Both the position numbers and the translations under genes were made by a program. A DNA stretch of 48,073 bases from Agromyces luteolus (GTDB lineage Bacteria > Actinomycetota > Actinomycetes > Actinomycetales > Microbacteriaceae): assembly GCF_009729855.1 (NCBI RefSeq), contig NZ_WODA01000018.1:1-48073 (forward strand). The letters are read 5' to 3'. Positions 41,553-48,073 of the stretch are shown piece after piece. Within the stretch, counting starts at the first letter, position 1, and every line of letters starts with the position of its first letter. The notes under the pieces were generated by a model, which worked only from the letters and a program-made list of their open reading frames with translations, was not told the DNA's origin and ran no database searches.

Positions 41553-44500
41553 TCAGCCTCTGACCCGCGAGCGCCGCAGGCGCGGCCCGGCGACCACGAA
41601 CCCGGCCGCGAGCACCGCGATCCCCAGCAGCGCAGCCAGCGCGCCCTGCGTCGCAGTGAGCCCGAGCGGACCCACCACGGTGAGTTCCGTCACCGCTTCG
41701 GCTCCGGATGCCACACCGATCAGCCGCACGTGGTGCCCGTCGATCTCGGTCCCCTCGGGGATCGCGACCTCGAACGCCACCGAACCGTCGGCAGCGGCGG
41801 ACTGCGCCTCGAGCAGGCGCGGCGTCGACTCGAGCCACACCTGCACGAGCTCGCCCGACGCGAAGCCGGAGCCCGCCACCGAGAGCGTCGAGCCGACCTG
41901 CACCGAACCGGCGTCGAGGCGCACGACCGGCGCGGCCGAGCCCGCGGTGGCAGCCGAGGCGCCCGCCGCACCCGAGCCCGACGCCGAGCCAGCCTTCGGC
42001 CCGGGCGTCGCCGCGCCGGCCTTGGCCGGCTTCGTCGCCTTCTGCTCGGAGACGAGCACCGCGGCCGTGCGCGCCGGGATCGTCAGCGTCCCGGTCTTCG
42101 CCTTCCACTTCGTCTCCTTGACGACCTCGTCGACGCCGGTCCGCAGCGGCTTGGCGAGCTTGAAGTCGCGGCCGGTGAGCCCGTCGATCCGCTCGGTGAT
42201 CGCCTCGCCCGAGGCGTTGAACACCACGAGCGCACCCTCGAGCGCCGGGTCGACGTCCTCGCCGACCAGGTCGTCGATGAGCATGACGATGAGGCCGTCC
42301 GTGGCATCCGCCCCGCTGTTCGGGAACGTCACCTTCTGCTCGATGAGCTCGGCCGAACCGAGGGTGAGCAGGTCGACCGACGAGCGCACGCGCAGCAGGT
42401 CGAGAGCGGATGCCTCGGCCGCGGCGATGTCCTCGGCGGTCGGCTTCAGTGCCGGGTCGGCGAGCAGTTCCGCCATCACGGGCCAGTGATCCGCGTTGTC
42501 GGATTCCATCGGCAGGCCCGACCCGAAGGTCGACTCCTGGCCGGTCCAGTCGATCCGGTTGAACCAGTCGCCCGAGTTGTAGCTGTTCCGGTCGAGCGAC
42601 TTCGAGCGGAGCAGCTCGGTGCCGGCGTGCCAGAACGACGGGCTCTGCGAGAACGACACGGTCGCGAGCGACAGCGTGTTCATGCGGATGCGGTCGGCCA
42701 TCGACGTCTCCTGCGGGAGCTTCAGCACCCCGAGGTCGAACAGCGTCTCGTTGTCGTGCGCGTCGACGTAGTTGATGACCTCCTCGGGCTGGTCGGCGTA
42801 CCCGGCGGGCGAGCCGTTGTAGTCGACCTCGGCGCCGGTCTTCACCACGCCGTCGTACCCGGTGAACTCGAAGTCGCGGAGGTTGCCCGCGAGGCCGATC
42901 TTCACGAGGTCGGTCTGCTGGCCGAGGTTCCGGATGCCGTCGCGCACGGGTCGGCCGTTCGGCTCGCCCGCGAGGCCGGTGCCGAAGCCCTGCTCGTACT
43001 TCGAGTCGCCCGCGACGGGGCTGCCGCCGTGCACGCCGTCGCGCAGTCGGTCGTTGAACGTGGCGATGCCGGTGCCGCCGAGCTGGCCCTGCGAGGCCTG
43101 CTCGAACCGAGCGTTGTTCGCGACCTCGCCGAAGTTCCAGCCCTCGCCGTAGAGGAACACCGCCGAACCGTCGACGCCGTCCTCGGCGAGCGTCAGCTCG
43201 TCGAGCGCGGCCCGCACGGCCAGCAGGTTGTCCTTCGAGTGGTGGCCCATGAGGTCGAAGCGGAACCCGTCGACCTTGTACTCCTTCGCCCACAGCACGA
43301 CGGAGTCGACCATGAGCTTCTCGGCGACGGCGTGCTCGGTCGCGACGTTCTGGCAGCAGGTCGAGGTCTCGACGCCGCCGGTCGCGTTGAGGCGCTGGTA
43401 GTAGCCGGGCACGACCTTGTCGAGCACCGACTTCTCACCCTGGCCCGATGCCGCGGTGTGGTTGTACACCTCGTCGAGGACGACCTGCAGGCCGTTCGCG
43501 TGCAGCGCTCCGACCATCTCGCGGAACTCGGCGACGCGGGCGCCGCCATCCGGGTCCACCGCGTAGGAGCCCTCGGGCGCCTGGAAGTGGTACGGGTCGT
43601 AGCCCCAGTTGAAGCCGTCGAGGTCGCGGATCGCCTCGATGCACGCCTGCTGCTCCTCCGACGCCGGACCGAACGACTCGAGGTCGCAGTCGGGGGTCGC
43701 CTGCTGGTCGCGGCGCTCCTCGATGGTCGCGATGTCGAACGTCGGCAGCAGGTGCACCGTGTTGATGCCGGCCGCCGCGAGCTCGCGCAGCTGCGCGGTG
43801 CCCGCGCTGTTGCGCGTGAACGCGCGGTACGTGCCGCGCTCGTCCTCGGGCACCGTCTTGTCGGTGATCGAGAAGTCGCGCACGTGCAGCTCGGTGATCG
43901 CCCGGTCGACCTGGCTCTCGACGATCGGCGCCGGGGTGTCGGTCCACAGCTCGGGTGCGAGCGACGCGTCGTCGAGGTCGACGAGCACGGTGCGCGCCGA
44001 GTTCACGGTGAGCGCCTGCGAGTACGGGTCGGTGACCGAGTTCTGCTCGATCGCGGGGGTCGACGGGGCGTACACCTCGACGAGCCAGCGGACCTCGTCG
44101 CCCGCTCCGAGCGCGGCATCCGTCACCGACCACACGCCCGACGCGGCGTCGAACGTCGCCGGCAGGACCTGCGCGTCGCCCGTCGAGCCCGCGTCCCAGC
44201 GCTGCAGCGAGACCGACTGCGCGGTCGGCGCCCACACCGACTGGGTCGGCTCGCCGCCGTTCCACGAGGTGCCGAGCGTGACGGATGCCACGCCCTCGCC
44301 GTACAGGTTGTCGAGCACGCCCGGCAACTGGACGCCGGTGAAGGCGGTCAGCCGGTCGCCGTCGCGCTGCGCGACCTGCACCTGCTCGGTGACGAGCTCC
44401 GCGATCGCGTCGCGGTCGAGGCCGACCGGGCGCAGCGCCGCGTAGCTCGCGAGGTGCGGGAACGCCGCGGTGAGCTCGTCGCCGATGCCGGCGGGGTCGA

Positions 44501-47500
44501 ACTCGAGCTCGACCTGGTCGCCGCCGCCCGTCACCGCGCCGTCAGCGACCGCGAGACCCGCGTCGGCCGCGTGCTCGATCGTCCACGACAGGTCGGCCGC
44601 GTCGGCGCCGCCGAGCAGCGATGCCGGCCAGGCGAGCGTCTCGGCATCGAGCCAGTACGCGCGCTGCGTGCCCGTACCCGCCAGCGGCGGGTCGGCCACG
44701 ACGACCTCGAGCACGTGCGTCGCGATCGTGTAGCGGAAGGTCACCGTCTTGCCCTCGGTCGCGCTGAAGGCGATGTTGCCGCCGTTGCGCACGCCGTCGG
44801 CGCCGTAGTTCTCGTCCCACGAGCGGTTGTGCGCGACCTTCACCTCGTAGTTGCCGGTCGGCAGCTGGTCGGTCGAGAACTCGTAGACGCCGTCCTTGTC
44901 GCCGTCCTGCGCGAAGGTCGCCATGCACTCGGGCTGCCAGTCGCCGGGGCATCCGAGCTCCGACTGCAGGCTGCCGGGCAGCGTGATGATCGGGCCCTCG
45001 GCGGTCGACGAGAACACCTTGGTGCGCGGGTCCCAGTAGAACGTCACCGGGCCGCCGGCGGTCGTGTAGGCGACGTTCGCCCCGCCCTCGACGCCGTTCG
45101 CGCCGTAGTTGAGGTCCCAGCTGCCGTTGATCGCGACCTTGTACTCGTACGAGCCTGCCGGCACGTCGAAGGTTCCCTCGTAGACGCCGTCGGCGCGCTT
45201 GGTGAGCTTCGCGGCCTCGCAGCCGGGCTGCCAGTCACCCGGGCAACCCATCTCGGAGTTGTGGTTGCCGGGGATCGTGACCAGGTCGATCTCGGTCTCC
45301 GGCTCCTCCTCGACGACGAGGTTCACCGCGTTGCCGACCGAGGCGTAGGTGGATGCCGCGGCACGCTGCCCCGCGGCATCCGTCGAGATCGCGCGGTACT
45401 CGACGAGCGTGCCGTTCGCGAGCCCCGCCGTGTCGTGGAACACGCGCGGCGTGGTGTCCTCGGCGGTGCCGAGGCCGTGCCACTCGTCGGAGCCGGCGAC
45501 GCGCCACGCGAAGCTCGTCTCCTGCCAGGTGTCGTCGGCCACGTCGGCCGAGACCGCGGTCGTGCCGGTCACGCCGGCGCCCGCTGCGGGCACGTCGACG
45601 GCGATGGCGGATGCCGCGCCGGGCGCCGTCACCTCGCGGTCGGCGCGCAGCACGACGGCGCCGAGCGCCGGCACCGAGACGGATGCCACGCCCTCCGCGT
45701 TCGCCGTGACGCCCGGGCCGTCGGTGCCGTAGAGGGGCGTGAACACGCCGTCGGCGGTGAGCGTCGTCACGTCGACCGTCTTCGCCTCGTTCGCGTTGTT
45801 CACGGCGACGAGGTACTCGACCTTCTCGTCGCGGTCGACGCGGCTGAACGCGTACACGCCCGCGCCGTCGGCGACGTAGCGCTCGAGCTGCGCGCCCTGG
45901 TCGAGGGCCGGGTGGGCGTCGCGGAGCGCCGCGAGTGCGGCGATGTGCTCGTAGAGCGGAGCATCCGTGTCGTAGCGGTCGACGCTGCCGGCCTGCTCGC
46001 CCGTGACGAGCGGCTGGTTCGCGTACTCGCCGACCTCGGTTGCGAAGAGCGTCTGGCGCGCGTCCTTGTCGCCGCCCGTGCCCGCGAAGCCCTGCTCGTC
46101 GCCGTAGTACACGACGGGCTGGCCGCGCGTGAGGTACATGAGCTCGTGCGCGAGCTCGTCGCGCTCGAGGGCGTTGCCGGTGGAGGCGAGGAAGTACCCG
46201 ACGCGGCCCATGTCGTGGTTGCCGAGGAAGGTCGGCAGCACGGCGGCCGAGGTGTCGGGCGTCGTGTACCAGTCGTCGCCCGCGAAGAGCGACTGGAGGT
46301 TCTTCGCCGAGTTGCCGGCGGCGAAGCTCACGGCCTGCGACTGGAAGGTGAAGTCGAGCACCGAGTTCATGTCGGTGTCGCGCACGTACGGCGACAGCTT
46401 GACCGGGTCGGCGTCGTAGACCTCGCCGAACATGAAGAACTCGGGCTTGCCGGCCGCGTGCGCGTAGTCGAGCACCTCGGTCGACCAGGTCTCCCAGAAC
46501 TCGAAGTTGACGTGCTTGGCGGTGTCGATGCGGAAGCCGTCGATACCGAGGTCGATCCAGCCCTGGTAGACGTCGACGAAGCCGTCCACGACGGTCGGGT
46601 CCTCGGTCATGAGGTCGTCGAGGCCGACGAAGTCGCCGAAGGTGACCGACTCGCCCGCCCACGTCGAGTCGCCGCGGTTGTGGTACACCGTCGGGTCGTT
46701 GAGCCACGCCGGGACCTTGACGTCCGCCTCCTCCGGGGCGATGACCGGGGTGTACGGGAAGCTCGTGGCCGCGTCGAGGTCGGGGAAGTCGGGGCTGCCG
46801 GCGATCGCGCTCGGGTCGAACACGTTCCCTGCGGCATCCGTGTACGGGCTCGTGCCCTTGTCGACGTACGAGTACTGACCCTCGGCGTAGTCGATCACGT
46901 CGGCCGTGTGGTTCGTGATGATGTCGAAGTAGATCTTGATGCCCTTGGCGTGCGCCTCGTCGATGAGCGCCTCGAGCTCGGCGTTCGTGCCGAGGTGCGG
47001 GTCGATCTGCGTGAAGTCGGTGATCCAGTACCCGTGGTAGCCGGCGCTCGCGTTCGCGCCCTCGCCCTGCACGGGCTTGTTCTTGAAGCTCGGGGTCAGC
47101 CAGATCGCCGTCGTGCCGAGCCCGGCGATGTAGTCCAGCTGGTCGCGGAGGCCCTGGATGTCGCCGCCCTGGTAGAAGCCCTTGTCGGTCGGGTCGTAGC
47201 CGTGCGCGAGACGGTCGCCCTCGATGCCCGCGGTGTCGTTCGTCGGGTCGCCGTCGGCGAAGCGGTCGGTCATGACGAAGTAGAAGTTCTCGTCGCCGCC
47301 GGCCTGACGGGCGGGGGCAGCGACGAGGCCTGCGTCGGCGGTCTCGTCGTAGGCACCGTCGATGCTGAGCAGCTCGAGCCCGACGCGCTTCTGCGCGTCG
47401 TCGAACACGACGCGCACGTCGACCTCGCCGTCGACGCTCAGCGGGATGTTGTCGCCGCCGCCGTTCAGGCCCCACGATGCGTCCCAGCCGTCGTTCGCGG

Positions 47501-47768
47501 CGACCTTGTACTCGTACTGGCCGGCGGGGAGCGTGAACTCCGCCGCGTACAGGTCGGGGGTGTCGGTCGCGAGCAGCTCGGTCGCCGCGCAGTCCGGCTG
47601 CCAGTCGCCCGGGCAGCCGAGCTCCGACTGGAGCGAGCCGACGAGGGCGAACGTGTCGCCGTCGGCCGAGGCCGCCGGTGCGACCGGCAGAACTGCGAGG
47701 GCGGATGCCGCGACGGCGCCCGTGATCCCGAATGTCACCCATGTCCGAGCGCGCGCCCGATGCGTCAT
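41553..47768 (-). CDS. Secreted bifunctional alpha-amylase/pullulanase (amylopullulanase)
   Basis: 2071 residues. Signal peptide (1-35, ending ASA), X25-type module (about 41-135, [10 protein letters not shown]), alpha-amylase GH13 domain with Asp415 in [10 protein letters not shown], Glu449 in MFGEVYD and Asp519 in FLGNHDMGR, two more X25 modules (about 833-1020, each with GCPGDWQP), a CBM48-like domain near 1175 ([13 protein letters not shown]), then a type I pullulanase GH13 domain with Asp1505 in [10 protein letters not shown], Glu1542 in YGEGWNFG and Asp1672 in VDAHDNETL. An Ig-like domain (about 1945-2030) and a membrane helix with basic tail ([10 protein letters not shown]) end the protein, so it is probably surface-anchored. 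It should cut both alpha-1,4 and alpha-1,6 bonds of starch or glycogen. ATG 47768 has GGAG six bases upstream. Confidence 0.94.
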   Translation of the reverse strand: MTHRARARTWVTFGITGAVAASALAVLPVAPAASADGDTFALVGSLQSELGCPGDWQPDCAATELLATDTPDLYAAEFTLPAGQYEYKVAANDGWDASWGLNGGGDNIPLSVDGEVDVRVVFDDAQKRVGLELLSIDGAYDETADAGLVAAPARQAGGDENFYFVMTDRFADGDPTNDTAGIEGDRLAHGYDPTDKGFYQGGDIQGLRDQLDYIAGLGTTAIWLTPSFKNKPVQGEGANASAGYHGYWITDFTQIDPHLGTNAELEALIDEAHAKGIKIYFDIITNHTADVIDYAEGQYSYVDKGTSPYTDAAGNVFDPSAIAGSPDFPDLDAATSFPYTPVIAPEEADVKVPAWLNDPTVYHNRGDSTWAGESVTFGDFVGLDDLMTEDPTVVDGFVDVYQGWIDLGIDGFRIDTAKHVNFEFWETWSTEVLDYAHAAGKPEFFMFGEVYDADPVKLSPYVRDTDMNSVLDFTFQSQAVSFAAGNSAKNLQSLFAGDDWYTTPDTSAAVLPTFLGNHDMGRVGYFLASTGNALERDELAHELMYLTRGQPVVYYGDEQGFAGTGGDKDARQTLFATEVGEYANQPLVTGEQAGSVDRYDTDAPLYEHIAALAALRDAHPALDQGAQLERYVADGAGVYAFSRVDRDEKVEYLVAVNNANEAKTVDVTTLTADGVFTPLYGTDGPGVTANAEGVASVSVPALGAVVLRADREVTAPGAASAIAVDVPAAGAGVTGTTAVSADVADDTWQETSFAWRVAGSDEWHGLGTAEDTTPRVFHDTAGLANGTLVEYRAISTDAAGQRAAASTYASVGNAVNLVVEEEPETEIDLVTIPGNHNSEMGCPGDWQPGCEAAKLTKRADGVYEGTFDVPAGSYEYKVAINGSWDLNYGANGVEGGANVAYTTAGGPVTFYWDPRTKVFSSTAEGPIITLPGSLQSELGCPGDWQPECMATFAQDGDKDGVYEFSTDQLPTGNYEVKVAHNRSWDENYGADGVRNGGNIAFSATEGKTVTFRYTIATHVLEVVVADPPLAGTGTQRAYWLDAETLAWPASLLGGADAADLSWTIEHAADAGLAVADGAVTGGGDQVELEFDPAGIGDELTAAFPHLASYAALRPVGLDRDAIAELVTEQVQVAQRDGDRLTAFTGVQLPGVLDNLYGEGVASVTLGTSWNGGEPTQSVWAPTAQSVSLQRWDAGSTGDAQVLPATFDAASGVWSVTDAALGAGDEVRWLVEVYAPSTPAIEQNSVTDPYSQALTVNSARTVLVDLDDASLAPELWTDTPAPIVESQVDRAITELHVRDFSITDKTVPEDERGTYRAFTRNSAGTAQLRELAAAGINTVHLLPTFDIATIEERRDQQATPDCDLESFGPASEEQQACIEAIRDLDGFNWGYDPYHFQAPEGSYAVDPDGGARVAEFREMVGALHANGLQVVLDEVYNHTAASGQGEKSVLDKVVPGYYQRLNATGGVETSTCCQNVATEHAVAEKLMVDSVVLWAKEYKVDGFRFDLMGHHSKDNLLAVRAALDELTLAEDGVDGSAVFLYGEGWNFGEVANNARFEQASQGQLGGTGIATFNDRLRDGVHGGSPVAGDSKYEQGFGTGLAGEPNGRPVRDGIRNLGQQTDLVKIGLAGNLRDFEFTGYDGVVKTGAEVDYNGSPAGYADQPEEVINYVDAHDNETLFDLGVLKLPQETSMADRIRMNTLSLATVSFSQSPSFWHAGTELLRSKSLDRNSYNSGDWFNRIDWTGQESTFGSGLPMESDNADHWPVMAELLADPALKPTAEDIAAAEASALDLLRVRSSVDLLTLGSAELIEQKVTFPNSGADATDGLIVMLIDDLVGEDVDPALEGALVVFNASGEAITERIDGLTGRDFKLAKPLRTGVDEVVKETKWKAKTGTLTIPARTAAVLVSEQKATKPAKAGAATPGPKAGSASGSGAAGASAATAGSAAPVVRLDAGSVQVGSTLSVAGSGFASGELVQVWLESTPRLLEAQSAAADGSVAFEVAIPEGTEIDGHHVRLIGVASGAEAVTELTVVGPLGLTATQGALAALLGIAVLAAGFVVAGPRLRRSRVRG

Positions 47769-47817
47769 CCTTGACTCCCGATTCCGGCACGACGACGTGC
47801 CACTGACATTGGGAGCG

Positions 47818-47856
47818 AACGTAGCAGCGCGCGGGACGTTAATGCAAGCGCTTGCA
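47818..47856 (-). promoter_or_regulatory. LacI-type operator and promoter of the amylopullulanase gene
   Basis: The perfect palindrome TGCAAGCGCTTGCA (47843-47856) is the LacI-family consensus. On the minus strand TTGCAT (47847-47842) is a -35 candidate overlapping it, with an 18-base spacer and TACGTT (47823-47818) as -10. A leader of roughly 40 bases follows. Confidence 0.8.
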
Positions 47857-47930
47857 CTCAATGCGGGTGTCTTGCCGCAGCAGCCACGCTGATGGGCGCG
47901 CCCGAGCGAGGCGCCGCCCCGATCGGGGGG

Positions 47931-47944
47931 CGTAATCGCTTGCA
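47931..47944. promoter_or_regulatory. Second, half-matching LacI-type site
   Basis: CGTAATCGCTTGCA keeps one perfect half (CGCTTGCA) of the operator. It is centred 88 bases from the perfect site, a distance compatible with DNA looping. Confidence 0.5.
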
Positions 47945-47971
47945 CTTCCGGGCCAGGTGGCGCGTTAAATG

Positions 47972-48005
47972 CAGAAGAGCCGCCCGGCGGTGGGCGGCTC
48001 TTCTG
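47972..48005 (-). terminator. Terminator of the rRNA operon
   Basis: CAGAAGAGCCGCCC (47972-47985) and its complement GGGCGGCTCTTCTG (47992-48005) form a perfect 14-bp stem with a 6-base loop, directly after the 5S rRNA 3' end. On the minus strand GCATTTAA follows. Confidence 0.85.
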
Positions 48006-48012
48006 TGAAGGT

Positions 48013-48073
48013 GTGTCCGGCGGTGTCCTACTCTCCCACAGGGTCGCCCCTGCAGTACCATCGGCGCTGCGAG
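48013..48073 (-). rRNA. 5S rRNA, 3' part (cut by the window edge)
   Basis: The minus strand reads GCGCCGATGGTACTGC, then GTGGGAGAGTAGG and ACCGCCGGACAC, the conserved 3' half of actinobacterial 5S rRNA. The 5' half lies outside the window, as presumably do 23S and 16S. The exact 3' end may differ by one or two bases. Confidence 0.95.

Noticed and set aside
41253..47774. Plus-strand open frame of more than 2100 codons opposite the amylopullulanase gene
   Set aside because: It is a mirror of a GC-biased third codon position. The product is an Arg/Val/Glu-rich string with no domains, while the minus strand encodes two complete GH13 enzymes.

Overview
The window looks like a chromosomal segment of a high-GC Gram-positive actinobacterium, most likely a member of the Microbacteriaceae (Agromyces/Microbacterium type). 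The reasons are the very high GC, GTG starts, many start codons placed 6-7 bases after a TAnnnT -10 box with no Shine-Dalgarno site (leaderless mRNAs), a complete menaquinone pathway, a Gram-positive style Tad pilus locus without a secretin, and the dispersed repeat GGTCTCGATACG...CTACTCGACC. The genus cannot be fixed from the sequence alone.

Layout. 1-1.1 kb: a tRNA-Tyr next to a perfect long palindrome, then a PH-domain membrane protein and a 54-aa membrane protein. 1.27-11.0 kb: an alpha-galactoside/alpha-glucoside utilisation block with a LacI-type regulator, a ROK regulator, a GH36 alpha-galactosidase read divergently from it, a sugar-binding lipoprotein, two permeases and a GH13 alpha-glucosidase. 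No ABC ATPase is encoded, so a shared one must serve the importer. A 21-bp operator overlaps the GH36 promoter and is the obvious ROK target. 11.1-14.5 kb: a putative nuclease-like/AbiEi-like protein bracketed by two copies of a palindromic repeat, YajQ, a small membrane protein and an alpha/beta hydrolase. 14.6-24.3 kb: a complete Tad/Flp pilus locus on the minus strand (prepilin peptidase, a large membrane protein, Flp pilin, TadE, a TadG-like protein, CpaB, a CpaE/TadZ ATPase, the TadA/CpaF ATPase, TadB, TadC). 24.4-26.4 kb: a TfoX-like protein, a HEPN-MNT toxin-antitoxin pair and a DUF998 protein. 26.5-40.8 kb: a ferredoxin-NADP reductase, a polyprenyl diphosphate synthase and the menaquinone genes menG, menF, menD, menA, menE, menB and menC, interspersed with DUF427, PPK2, PLDc_N and DUF4229 proteins. 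41-48 kb: a small secreted protein, three stacked hairpins, a 2071-residue amylase-pullulanase under a perfect LacI-type operator, and at the right edge the terminator and 3' end of a 5S rRNA, the distal end of an rRNA operon that continues beyond the window.

Beyond the genes, three families of interspersed palindromic repeats stand out (three occurrences each of a 47-bp and a 68-bp hairpin unit, and the GGTCTCGATACG family, two copies of which supply the stop codon of a gene). The short motif GGATGCC/GGCATCC is heavily over-represented everywhere except in the Tad block. Twelve genes appear to be leaderless. The regulated GH36 leaderless promoter and the repeat-flanked nuclease-like gene are the most promising things to follow up.
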